Shown here: positions 1 to 7,479 of the stretch, piece by piece
Position numbering within the stretch: the stretch's first letter is position 1
Layout of the letters: every line of letters starts with the position of its first letter
NCBI GenBank assembly: GCA_001805885.1
Contig: MHHC01000072.1
Coordinates: 1 to 12,058 of the forward strand
DNA length: 12,058 nucleotides
Reading direction: 5' to 3'
Source: Omnitrophica WOR_2 bacterium RIFCSPLOWO2_12_FULL_51_24
Lineage (GTDB): Bacteria > Omnitrophota > Gorgyraeia > Pluralincolimonadales > Pluralincolimonadaceae
Notes under the pieces: model-generated
The model's input: only the letters and a program-made list of their open reading frames with translations
Told to the model about the DNA's origin: nothing
The model's database searches: none
Position numbers and translations under genes: made by a program

Positions 1-1
1 C

Positions 2-1738
2 GGACGCATGATGCCGGGGAGGAGATGGTCTGACGGCCTCCATCAGGCGGTCGAGGCGAAAGAGGGCGTCAAGATCGAGAGGGAGAACCAGACCCTCGCG
101 ACGATAACGTTCCAGAATTATTTCAGGATATTCGATAAGCTTGCCGGCATGACCGGCACGGCCGCGACAGAGGCGAACGAGTTCAGCCAGATATATAAAC
201 TGGATGTGATCGTTATACCCACGAACCGCCCGCTCATAAGGACGAATCATCCGGACAGTATCTATAAATCCGAAAAGGAAAAATTCAACGCGGCCGCGGA
301 CGAGATCGCACAATTATACGAAAAGGGGCAGCCGGTATTGGTCGGCACGATCTCGATCGACAAATCGGAGCGCCTGAGCAATATGTTGCAGCGGCGCGGC
401 ATACCGCATCAGGTATTGAACGCGAAATACCATGAGATGGAAGCGCATATAGTCGCGCAGGCCGGGCGATATAAGGCGATCACTATAGCGACGAATATGG
501 CCGGCCGCGGGACCGATATCCTGCTCGGCGGGAACGCGGAATACATGGTCTATGACTATTTCAGACAGAAGGGGACCGAACCGGAAGCGATCGACCCCAA
601 GGAAAAGGCCGAGATGCTCTCTAAGTTCAGGGCGAAGGTCGAGGAGGAGCATAATAAGGTCGTAGAGGTCGGCGGCCTTCACGTCCTCGGCACGGAACGC
701 CATGAGGCGCGCCGCATAGACAACCAGCTGCGCGGAAGGTCGGGCCGCCAGGGCGACCCGGGTTCGTCAAGGTTCTATCTCTCCCTCGAAGACGACCTGA
801 TGAGGATATTCGGCTCTGACAGGATAAAGTACATAATGGAGAAGCTCGGGATGGAAGAGGGCCAGCCGATAGAGCATCCCATCGTCTCGAAATCGATCGA
901 GACGGCGCAGAAGCGCGTCGAGGCGCATAATTTTGAGATAAGAAAACAATTGCTCGAATACGATAACGTCATGAATAAGCAGAGGGAGGTCATTTACTCC
1001 GAGAGGAGGGCGATACTCGAAGGCAGGGATCTGCAGGAGTATATCGCGGCGATGATAGAGAACGGCCTCGACTCGGCGATGGATATCTACCTCAACGAGA
1101 AGACCCATCAAGAGGAGTGGGACGCGAAAGGTTTCACGGAATGGTTCCGCGGAAAGTTCGGCTTCGACATTCCGGTCAACCGCGAGGAGTTATTTGCGGG
1201 TCACCGCGATGATATCAGGGCGAAAGCGCTTGAAATAATAAATAAGTTTTACGAAAAGAGGGAGTTTGTCCTCGGGGCCGACACGGCGAGGCATATCGAG
1301 AAGACTATACTGCTGGATATGATCGATTCGAAGTGGAAGGATCATCTCTATGCGATGGACATCCTGAAAGAAGGCATAGGCCTGCGCGCGTACGGCCAGG
1401 TCGATCCGCTCGTCGAATACAAGAACGAGGGATTCGCGATGTTCGAGGAGATGATGAACAGGATCCAGGAAGATGCCATGGAATTTATCTTTAAGGTACA
1501 GGTGACAACCCAGGAAAAACCCAGGGGTGTCTTCGAATCCCTCCCGCAACAGATGATACATCAGGAGATGGGTTCGCTCGCATCGAGGATACCCCGATCC
1601 GAGGGCGGAGAGCCGGCTGAAGCGAGGCCGCCGGACGTAAAACAGGCGCCTATAGAAAGAGAAGCTCCGAAAGTGGGCAGGAACGATCCCTGCCCGTGCG
1701 GGAGCGGAAAGAAATACAAGAAATGCTGCGGCGCTTAG
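2..1738 (+). CDS. secA: Preprotein translocase ATPase SecA, 3' part (5' end outside window)
   Basis: SecA is the cytoplasmic motor ATPase that pushes unfolded preproteins through SecYEG. The frame is already open at the left edge: the codons before the first ATG (base 8) read Gly-Arg and continue into MMPGRRWSDGLHQAVEAKEG, a conserved internal SecA stretch. Roughly the first 340 residues (Walker A, most of NBD1) are therefore missing. Counting from the Met at base 8, the second nucleotide-binding domain shows ATNMAGRGTDILLGG (about 161-175) and the helicase motif with QLRGRSGRQGDPG (240-252). The helical scaffold/wing region has DSKWKDHLYAMDILKEGIGL, followed by an acidic, proline-rich linker. 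The protein ends in the SecB/lipid-binding zinc tail CPCGSGKKYKKCCG (C562, C564, C573, C574); the final pair is Cys-Cys rather than the Cys-His of E. coli. Its last 16 bases overlap lnt. Confidence 0.97.
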   Translation, partial: GRMMPGRRWSDGLHQAVEAKEGVKIERENQTLATITFQNYFRIFDKLAGMTGTAATEANEFSQIYKLDVIVIPTNRPLIRTNHPDSIYKSEKEKFNAAADEIAQLYEKGQPVLVGTISIDKSERLSNMLQRRGIPHQVLNAKYHEMEAHIVAQAGRYKAITIATNMAGRGTDILLGGNAEYMVYDYFRQKGTEPEAIDPKEKAEMLSKFRAKVEEEHNKVVEVGGLHVLGTERHEARRIDNQLRGRSGRQGDPGSSRFYLSLEDDLMRIFGSDRIKYIMEKLGMEEGQPIEHPIVSKSIETAQKRVEAHNFEIRKQLLEYDNVMNKQREVIYSERRAILEGRDLQEYIAAMIENGLDSAMDIYLNEKTHQEEWDAKGFTEWFRGKFGFDIPVNREELFAGHRDDIRAKALEIINKFYEKREFVLGADTARHIEKTILLDMIDSKWKDHLYAMDILKEGIGLRAYGQVDPLVEYKNEGFAMFEEMMNRIQEDAMEFIFKVQVTTQEKPRGVFESLPQQMIHQEMGSLASRIPRSEGGEPAEARPPDVKQAPIEREAPKVGRNDPCPCGSGKKYKKCCGA

Positions 1739-3303
1739 TATTTTTACCCTTACTTTCAGCTTTATTACTGACGCTATCATATCCGGCGTTTAACCTCTCG
1801 TTTCTGGCGTGGTTCGCGTTGATACCGATGCTCGTCGCGATCCGCGGCGAGAAACCGTGGCAGGCGTTCTTCACCGGATACATAACGGGATTTTTATTTT
1901 TCGGCGCGACCTTATACTGGGTAGGTTACGTCGCGATAATAGGCGCCGTCGTCCTGACTGTTTACCTGGCTTTCTTCTTCGGCATCTTCGCGGTCGGCGT
2001 CGATATACTCGCTATGCAGTTTGCGAAACCGCGAATAAGGTTCGCGGTGCTCGTGAGCTGCCTTTGGGCCGCGGTGGAATTCCTGAGAAGTTACCTGTTC
2101 ACGGGTTTCGGGTGGGCGTTGCTCGGCCACACGCAGTGGGAGACGCTGCCGATAATCCAGATAGCGGATGCATTAGGCGTATACGGCGTCTCGTTCCTTA
2201 TAGTCTTTACAAACGTCCTCATCTCCTCGAAGATAAAGAAGAAGATAAGGGGCCATGTGCCCGAGCCGAGATACCTTGCGTTTCTCGTCATCGTTTTGAT
2301 CGCGGTTGCGATATACGGCTATTACAAGGTCGGCCAGGGATTCGACGGAGAGCCGGTAAAGGTATCGGTCATACAGGGGAACATCCCTCAGTCGCAGAAG
2401 TGGGATGAGAGATATGCCGGAGAGATATTGAATAGATATATCGCGCTTACGAAAGAGGCGGCGAAGGACAAGCCGGACCTTATAATCTGGCCCGAGACAT
2501 CGGTACCCGGGTTCCTCGAGACCGACGGGGTTTTGCGCGATAAGGTCACCGCGCTCGCGAAAGAGGTCAACACATATCTGTTGGTCGGGACGCAGACCGA
2601 AAAAGCGCCGCAGAAGACGCGCTATTACAACAGCGCGGCCCTGATATCGGACAAAGGCGAGATAGTGCAGCGCTACGACAAGATACACCTTGTACCGTTC
2701 GGAGAATATGTCCCGTTAGGGAACACTTATTTATCTTTCATAAAGAAGCGCTACGATATGGGCGAGGATTATACGGCTGGGCACGATTACACGATATTTA
2801 AGATACCTACCAAGAAGGGCAAGGAAGTGAAGTTCGGCGTGCTGATATGCTTTGAGGACGTCTTCCCGGAACTCTCGAGGAGTTTCGCGCGGTTGGGCGC
2901 CGACTTCTTGGTCGTGATAACTAACGACGCCTGGTATATGAAGACCGCGGCGCCGTTCCAGCACACGCAGCCGTCGGTCTTCCGCGCGATTGAAAACAGG
3001 GTAAACGTGATAAGGTGCGCGAATACAGGCTACTCGTGTTTTATAGACCAGACGGGAAAGATCACGCAGGAGGTAAAGGATTTTAACGGGAAGCAGATAT
3101 TCGTGACCGGCTTCGCGACAGCTAATCTAACTGCGGGTAAGGCCCGGACCTTGCCCTTGGCTTCGCCAAGGACCTTGTATTTGAAGTACGGAGATGTTTT
3201 CGCCTGGATATGCGCCGGGGTTTTTTTATTTGACTTAACCCTTTATTTTATTTATAATTATGCCAAGTTCCTGCGGAAAAGGCGGAAAAATTGGAAGAAA
3301 TAA
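1723..3303 (+). CDS. lnt: Apolipoprotein N-acyltransferase
   Basis: Lnt transfers an acyl chain from phospholipid to the amino group of the N-terminal lipid-bearing cysteine of apolipoproteins. It is an inner-membrane enzyme with a nitrilase-type domain facing the periplasm. About seven hydrophobic helices occupy residues 1-210, and one more lies at the C-terminus (FAWICAGVFLFDLTLYFIY). The nitrilase triad is visible: Glu258 in IIWPETSVPG, Lys320 in YDKIHLVPFGEYVPL and Cys376 in VLICFEDVFPE. I chose ATG 1723 because it leads straight into helix 1 and has GGAAAG (1706-1711) upstream. A GTG at 1696 would add nine polar residues with no clear ribosome site. The gene overlaps secA by 16 bases and lysS by 13. 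Near the C-terminus it carries an apparent 8-residue insertion made by a palindromic repeat (3146-3177). A promoter for lysS is embedded in the last helix. Confidence 0.95.
   Translation: MLRRLVFLPLLSALLLTLSYPAFNLSFLAWFALIPMLVAIRGEKPWQAFFTGYITGFLFFGATLYWVGYVAIIGAVVLTVYLAFFFGIFAVGVDILAMQFAKPRIRFAVLVSCLWAAVEFLRSYLFTGFGWALLGHTQWETLPIIQIADALGVYGVSFLIVFTNVLISSKIKKKIRGHVPEPRYLAFLVIVLIAVAIYGYYKVGQGFDGEPVKVSVIQGNIPQSQKWDERYAGEILNRYIALTKEAAKDKPDLIIWPETSVPGFLETDGVLRDKVTALAKEVNTYLLVGTQTEKAPQKTRYYNSAALISDKGEIVQRYDKIHLVPFGEYVPLGNTYLSFIKKRYDMGEDYTAGHDYTIFKIPTKKGKEVKFGVLICFEDVFPELSRSFARLGADFLVVITNDAWYMKTAAPFQHTQPSVFRAIENRVNVIRCANTGYSCFIDQTGKITQEVKDFNGKQIFVTGFATANLTAGKARTLPLASPRTLYLKYGDVFAWICAGVFLFDLTLYFIYNYAKFLRKRRKNWKK
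3146..3177. repeat. Direct repeat GGACCTTG flanking a hairpin, in frame inside lnt
   Basis: GGACCTTG occurs at 3146-3153 and again at 3170-3177, a period of 24 bp (8 codons). Between them lies a perfect inverted repeat: CCTTGGC (3155-3161), loop TTC, GCCAAGG (3165-3171). The 3' arm runs into the second GGACCTTG. The encoded residues are RTLPLASP followed by RTL, just before the YLKYGD segment that leads into the last Lnt helix. Removing one 24-bp unit would bring the spacing to what I recall for E. coli Lnt. The core GGACCTTGCCC is shared, on the opposite strand, with the tandem repeat at 11743-11805. Confidence 0.75.
3230..3258 (+). promoter_or_regulatory. Sigma70-type promoter within lnt, driving lysS
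   Basis: TTGACT at 3230-3235 is followed by exactly 17 bases and then TATAAT at 3253-3258 (5/6 and 6/6 matches to the -35 and -10 consensus). It lies in an AT-rich patch unlike the surrounding coding sequence. Transcription would begin near 3265, about 25 bases before the lysS start codon, leaving room for the ribosome site AAGGCGG (3279-3285). The same bases encode the hydrophobic end of Lnt (FDLTLYFIYN), so the AT richness could partly reflect Phe, Tyr, Ile and Asn codons. The exact spacing and intact -10 favour a real promoter for lysS and genes downstream. Confidence 0.6.
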
Positions 3304-4736
3304 ACGACCTCATAAAACAGAGAATTATAAAATTGGAGAATTTAAAGGCTAAGGGGATAAACCCCTACGGCGGAAAATTCACTAAGTCGATTAATATCAA
3401 TGAGTTATTGCAAGGTTTTTCGAAGGTGAGCGACTCCGGTCAGGAGGTTACGCTCGCCGGAAGGGTCATGGCTGTGCGGTCGCATGGAAAATCCTGCTTT
3501 ATCGACGTCAAGGACTCTACCGCAAAGATCCAGAATTACATAAAGGACGCCGAACTTTCCGAGGCCGGCAGGACAGCTTTCGAGAACCTCGATATCGGCG
3601 ACATAGTCGGGATAAGGGGGGAGGCCTTTAAGACGAGGACAGGCGAGCCTACGGTCCACGTCAAAGAGTTCACGATGCTATCGAAGTCGATCAGGCCGCT
3701 GCCCGAAAAATGGCACGGGCTCAAAGATATCGAGACGCGCTATCGCCAAAGATATGTCGACCTCATCGTCAACGATGATGTAAAGAAGGTCTTCGAGTTG
3801 CGCATCAGGATGATCGCGCGCATAAGGGCTTTCCTGGACGGCAGGGGTTTCCTCGAAGTCGAGACGCCGATGATGCAGCCGATGCCCGGCGGCGCCATGG
3901 CCAAACCGTTCAAGACGCACCACGAAGCGCTCGGCATAGACCTGTATATGAGGATCGCGCCGGAGCTTTATCTGAAGCGGCTCCTCGTCGGCGGGTTCGA
4001 GAAGGTCTATGAGATAAACAGGAATTTCAGGAACGAGGGGATATCGCCGCGGCATAATCCCGAGTTCACGATGATAGAGGCCTATCAGGCCTACGCGGAC
4101 TGCGGGGATATGATAGACCTGACCGAAGAGCTTATACTCGACGCAGCGCAGCACCTCTTTGGGAGATATAAACTCCCGCACGGAGGAGGAGAACTGGATC
4201 TATCGCCGCCGTGGGAGAGGATACCTTTCCGCGAGGCGATATTAAAATATTCAGGGATAGATTACAAAAAGGAGAAGGACCTGAAAAAAGTCGCGAAAGA
4301 TATGGGGCTTGACATAAGGGATGCGAAGCTCGACGAGGATATCGCAAATAAGATATTTGAGAAGACCGTTGAGCCGAAGCTCGCGAAACCCACGTTCATA
4401 ATAGATTATCCGGCGATACTATGCCCGCTTTCTAAGAAGAAACCGGGTGAACCTGACCTGACCGAAAGGTTCGAATTGTTCATTGCGACCCAGGAATTGG
4501 CGAATGCCTATTCGGAGCTTAATGACCCGATCGAGCAGAAATCGAGGTTCAAAGAGCAGGCCGAGGGCACGGGGTCTAAGATGATCGATGAGGATTTTGT
4601 CCGCGCGCTGGAGTACGGAATGCCTCCGGCCGGCGGGCTGGGTATCGGGATTGACAGGCTAGCGATGCTGTTCGCTGATTGCGATTCCATAAAGGATGTA
4701 ATACTCTTCCCGCAGCTTAAGCCGGAACAGAAGTAA
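3291..4736 (+). CDS. lysS: Lysyl-tRNA synthetase, class II
   Basis: It charges tRNA-Lys with lysine in the cytoplasm. The 481-residue length fits bacterial class II LysRS. Residues about 50-130 form the anticodon-binding OB fold (VTLAGRVMAVRSHGKSCFID). Class II motif 1 lies around 178-195 (RAFLDGRGFLEVETPMMQP). Motif 2 is at 243-262 (NRNFRNEGISPRHNPEFTMI), with ATP-binding Arg247 and Glu249. Motif 3 is GGLGIGIDRLAML with Arg456. The start is TTG 3291, chosen because MEEINDLIKQRIIKLENLKAKG matches the usual LysRS N-terminus, no ATG occurs for a long way downstream, and AAGGCGG (3279-3285) is well placed. The gene overlaps the end of lnt by 13 bases, so it may be read both from upstream and from the promoter at 3230-3258. 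One small oddity is Cys378 in YPAILCPLSKK, where many LysRS have Ser. Confidence 0.97.
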   Translation: MEEINDLIKQRIIKLENLKAKGINPYGGKFTKSININELLQGFSKVSDSGQEVTLAGRVMAVRSHGKSCFIDVKDSTAKIQNYIKDAELSEAGRTAFENLDIGDIVGIRGEAFKTRTGEPTVHVKEFTMLSKSIRPLPEKWHGLKDIETRYRQRYVDLIVNDDVKKVFELRIRMIARIRAFLDGRGFLEVETPMMQPMPGGAMAKPFKTHHEALGIDLYMRIAPELYLKRLLVGGFEKVYEINRNFRNEGISPRHNPEFTMIEAYQAYADCGDMIDLTEELILDAAQHLFGRYKLPHGGGELDLSPPWERIPFREAILKYSGIDYKKEKDLKKVAKDMGLDIRDAKLDEDIANKIFEKTVEPKLAKPTFIIDYPAILCPLSKKKPGEPDLTERFELFIATQELANAYSELNDPIEQKSRFKEQAEGTGSKMIDEDFVRALEYGMPPAGGLGIGIDRLAMLFADCDSIKDVILFPQLKPEQK

Positions 4737-4741
4737 TCCAT

Positions 4742-5926
4742 ATGCGTTACGAATTATTGGTCGCCTCGAGATATCTCCTTGCCAAGCGCAGGGAGAAGTT
4801 CATATCGATAATCAGCCTTATATCCGTCCTGGGTGTGGCGGTAGGCGTATGCGCGCTCATAGTCGTGATCGGGGTGATGACCGGTTTCGATAACGAGCTG
4901 CGCGACAAGATAATCGGCGCGAATTCACACATCGTGATCGAGCAGGAAGGCGGTATCGCCGACGCGGCGGCTTTGATCAAAAAGATCAGAACGGAGCCGC
5001 ATGTCGTCTCGGCTGCGCCTTTCCTCGACGGGCAGGCGTTCATCAGGGCGAAGGATAGCATGCAGGGCGTATCTATAAGGGGTATTGTCGCCGACGAGGA
5101 ACTCAAAGTATCAAAGGTCGGTTCCTACATCAAGGCCGGATCGATAGACGGCTTGAAGGACGGCGGGATGCTCATCGGCATCGAGATGGCGCAGAGATAC
5201 GGCCTTAAGCTCGGAGATGCGGTCTCGGTCATTTCGCCGGTCGACGGCGAGGCGAAAGATTTTAAGGTCTCCGGGATATTTAATTCGGGCTATTACGAAT
5301 ACGATTCGGCGCTTGCGTTCGTCGACCTAAAAGAGGCGCAGGAACTTTTCGCGACCGAGGGCAAGGCCGGAGGGATCGGCGTTAAGATCGACAATGAATA
5401 TCTCGCACCGGAACTGAGGATCAAATTTCAGAAAGAACTGGGTTTTCCTTTTTATGTCAAGACGTGGATAGACCTCAATAAGAGCCTCTTCTCGGCCTTG
5501 AAACTCGAGAAGCTGGCGATGTTCTGGATATTGGCCCTGATAGTCACGGTCGCGTGTTTCAATATCGCGGCCACGCTGATCATGGTCGTGATGGAGAAGA
5601 CAAAAGATATCGGTATACTCAAGGCGATAGGCGCGACCAATAATTCGATAAGGGCGATATTTACCCTGCAGGGATTTATAGTCGGCGCAGTCGGGACCGC
5701 GCTTGGAGTGGCCGGAGGGCTGGGTTTAGGATATCTTCTCGAGAAGTATCAGTTCATTAAACTGCCCAGGGATATTTATTATATAGACAGGTTCCCCGTA
5801 GATATACAATACGCAGATGTGGCCGCGATAGTCGTCGCGGCGCTGGCGATAAGTCTGCTGGCTTGTCTCTATCCCGCGTGGCAGGCGTCGAGGCTTAATC
5901 CGGTAGACGCGCTGAGGTACGAATAG
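4742..5926 (+). CDS. Lipoprotein-releasing ABC permease, LolC/LolE family
   Basis: This is the inner-membrane subunit of the Lol ABC transporter, which extracts mature lipoproteins and passes them towards the outer membrane. It has the family layout in 394 residues: an N-terminal helix (about 20-47, ISIISLISVLGVAVGVCALIVVIG) and a large periplasmic domain (about 50-255). Three more helices follow (about 258-285, 307-334 and 358-380). The cytoplasmic coupling segment MEKTKDIGILKAIGAT (284-299) and the C-terminal PAWQASRLNPVDALRYE are hallmarks of LolC/E and MacB-type permeases. The start near MRYELLVASRYLLAKRREKFIS is typical of LolC/E. It begins 5 bases after lysS and ends one base before lolD. 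Only one permease gene is present, unlike the lolC-lolD-lolE set of E. coli, so it may work as a homodimer. I do not assign C or E. Confidence 0.9.
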   Translation: MRYELLVASRYLLAKRREKFISIISLISVLGVAVGVCALIVVIGVMTGFDNELRDKIIGANSHIVIEQEGGIADAAALIKKIRTEPHVVSAAPFLDGQAFIRAKDSMQGVSIRGIVADEELKVSKVGSYIKAGSIDGLKDGGMLIGIEMAQRYGLKLGDAVSVISPVDGEAKDFKVSGIFNSGYYEYDSALAFVDLKEAQELFATEGKAGGIGVKIDNEYLAPELRIKFQKELGFPFYVKTWIDLNKSLFSALKLEKLAMFWILALIVTVACFNIAATLIMVVMEKTKDIGILKAIGATNNSIRAIFTLQGFIVGAVGTALGVAGGLGLGYLLEKYQFIKLPRDIYYIDRFPVDIQYADVAAIVVAALAISLLACLYPAWQASRLNPVDALRYE

Positions 5927-5927
5927 C

Positions 5928-6593
5928 ATGGTAGAGGCCAGGGGCCTGAGAAAGATATATAAGAACGGCGCAAAAGAACTCGAGGTGCTCAAAGGCATAG
6001 ACCTTAAGGCGGAGAAGGGGGAGGTCCTCGCCGTGCTCGGACCTTCCGGAGCGGGAAAATCGACGCTGCTGCATCTTTTGGGCGGGCTCGATTCGCCGAC
6101 TTCCGGAGAGGTCCTGATAAACGGCGTCGATATATATTCGCTAGGCGACATGGAACGCGCCAGGATGAGGAACAGGAAGATCGGTTTTGTATTCCAGTTC
6201 TATCACCTTCTGCCTGAATTCGACGCGCTCGAAAATGTTCTGATGCCTCTTCTGATAAAAGGTGAAAACGGAAAAGACCGGCGCGACAGAGGAGTCGAGT
6301 TATTGAGCTCAGTAGGGCTGGAAGGGCGGATGAGCCATAAGCCGGGCCAGCTATCCGGCGGAGAACAACAGCGGGTAGCGATAGCGCGGGCTCTCGTAAA
6401 TGAGCCGGAGCTGCTCCTGTGCGATGAGCCGACCGGCAACCTTGATTCCGAAACGGGAAAGAACATAATTGCTCTGTTGTGGGAACTCAATAAAAGGCGT
6501 AAAATGACATTAATAATAGTGACCCACGACGCCCAGATAGCTAAGGACGCGAAAAGGGTCTTACACATAAGGGACGGGAAGATAAATCAATGA
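5928..6593 (+). CDS. lolD: Lipoprotein-releasing ABC ATPase LolD
   Basis: This is the cytoplasmic ATPase that powers lipoprotein release by the adjacent LolC/E permease. All ABC motifs are present in 221 residues, a typical LolD length: Walker A GPSGAGKS (38-45), Q-loop Gln90 in FVFQFYHLLPEFDALENV, signature LSGGEQQR (142-149), Walker B LLLCDE with catalytic Glu167, D-loop GNLD, and switch His200 in IVTHD. The QFYHLLPEF region and short length match the LolD/MacB/FtsE branch; the permease partner makes LolD the best choice. The ATG lies one base after the permease stop, with TGAGG (5913-5917) upstream, so the two are translationally coupled. The stop codon is followed directly by the ilvE ribosome site. 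Confidence 0.93.
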   Translation: MVEARGLRKIYKNGAKELEVLKGIDLKAEKGEVLAVLGPSGAGKSTLLHLLGGLDSPTSGEVLINGVDIYSLGDMERARMRNRKIGFVFQFYHLLPEFDALENVLMPLLIKGENGKDRRDRGVELLSSVGLEGRMSHKPGQLSGGEQQRVAIARALVNEPELLLCDEPTGNLDSETGKNIIALLWELNKRRKMTLIIVTHDAQIAKDAKRVLHIRDGKINQ

Positions 6594-6594
6594 G

Positions 6595-6600
6595 AAGGAG
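6595..6600 (+). promoter_or_regulatory. Ribosome binding site of ilvE
   Basis: AAGGAG lies two bases after the lolD stop and six bases before ATG 6607. It is one of the two strongest Shine-Dalgarno sequences in the window and fixes the ilvE start. Confidence 0.8.
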
Positions 6601-6606
6601 AAAATA

Positions 6607-7479
6607 ATGGGACTGAAGATCTATATCGACGGAAAGTTTTACCAAAAGGAGGACGCGAAGGTCTCGGTCTTCGACCACGGCCTTCTATACGGCGACGGTG
6701 TTTTTGAAGGCATCCGCACTTACGACGGATTGATCTTCAAATTGAAAGAACATATCGACAGGTTATATCAGTCCGCGCACGCGATCATGCTGGATATCCC
6801 GATCTCGAAAGATGAAATGGTCGGGGCGATAAAGAAGACGTTGCGCGAGAACGATATGAAGGATGCTTATATCAGGCTGCTCGTTACGCGCGGCATCGGC
6901 GACCTCGGGCTCGACCCTAGGAAATGCGGCAGGCCGACCGTCGTCATCATCACCGATAAGATCAAGCTCTATCCTCAGGAACTCTATGGGAAAGGGCTCG
7001 AGATCGTGACGATCTCGACGCAGAGGAATATCCATCAGGCGGTCAACCCGCAGATCAAATCGCTGAATTACCTTAACAATATTTTGGCGAAGGTTGAGGC
7101 GATAAACGCCGGCGTCGAGGAAGCGGTCATGTTGAATTCTGAGGGATATGTCGCGGAATGCACCGGTGACAATATCTTCATCGTCAAGGACGGCTCGCTT
7201 CTTACGCCGCCGATCCATAGCGGTGTCCTGCGCGGGATCACGCGCGGCGCGGTCATCGATATCGCGCGCCTGAAGGAGATCCCGGTCCATGAGGAGGTCC
7301 TTACAAGATATGACCTCTTCAACTCGGACGAGATGTTCCTTACAGGGACAGCGGCTGAGATCATCCCTGTCGTCAGGATGGACAGGCGCAAGATCGGCGA
7401 CGGCAAGCCGGGCAAAATGACATTGAAACTGATAGGAGAGTTCAATAAACTTACGAAGGTCGACGGTGTGAGGTTCTAA
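6607..7479 (+). CDS. ilvE: Branched-chain amino acid aminotransferase (PLP fold type IV)
   Basis: It probably catalyses the reversible transfer of amino groups between glutamate and the 2-oxo acids of valine, leucine and isoleucine, the last step of their synthesis. The 290 residues show fold-type IV features: FDHGLLYGDGVFEGIRTY (22-39), Arg52 in the PLP-phosphate region, YIRLLVTRG (88-96), the Schiff-base lysine Lys151 in IKSLNYLNN, Glu184 in YVAECTGDNIF (contacts the pyridine nitrogen) and TGTAAEIIPV (246-255) near the phosphate. YGDGVFEGIR fits branched-chain enzymes better than D-alanine aminotransferase or aminodeoxychorismate lyase, although substrate range in this family is hard to read from sequence. 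The start has a clear AAGGAG. The stop TAA shares one base with the mcsA ATG. No metabolic gene of the same pathway lies nearby. Confidence 0.88.
   Translation: MGLKIYIDGKFYQKEDAKVSVFDHGLLYGDGVFEGIRTYDGLIFKLKEHIDRLYQSAHAIMLDIPISKDEMVGAIKKTLRENDMKDAYIRLLVTRGIGDLGLDPRKCGRPTVVIITDKIKLYPQELYGKGLEIVTISTQRNIHQAVNPQIKSLNYLNNILAKVEAINAGVEEAVMLNSEGYVAECTGDNIFIVKDGSLLTPPIHSGVLRGITRGAVIDIARLKEIPVHEEVLTRYDLFNSDEMFLTGTAAEIIPVVRMDRRKIGDGKPGKMTLKLIGEFNKLTKVDGVRF
7423..7451 (+). promoter_or_regulatory. Possible weak promoter before mcsA, inside ilvE
   Basis: TTGAAA (7423-7428, 5/6 match) and TAAACT (7446-7451, 4/6 match) are separated by 17 bases. Transcription would start near 7458, about 20 bases before the mcsA ATG at 7479. 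The position suits a separate promoter for the mcsA-mcsB-clpC module, but the -10 match is modest and such a pair can arise by chance. Confidence 0.25.

Noticed and set aside
1696..1722. GTG 1696 as the lnt start
   Set aside because: It would add nine polar residues before helix 1 and lacks a ribosome site; ATG 1723 fits the membrane topology better.
1190..1780. Long minus-strand open frame opposite secA, and similar long antisense frames opposite lysS, ilvE and clpC
   Set aside because: Each lies opposite a well-conserved gene, its product resembles nothing I know, and none has a convincing ribosome site. They are shadows of codon bias on the coding strand.
3211..3230. GGGG followed by seven T's near the end of lnt, resembling a terminator tail
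   Set aside because: No matching stem lies upstream of the T-run, the bases encode the last Lnt helix, and a promoter follows immediately.
6477..6505. TTGTGG, 17 bases, TAAAAT inside lolD as a promoter for ilvE
   Set aside because: The -35 match is only 3/6 and it lies about 100 bp inside coding sequence; too weak to list.
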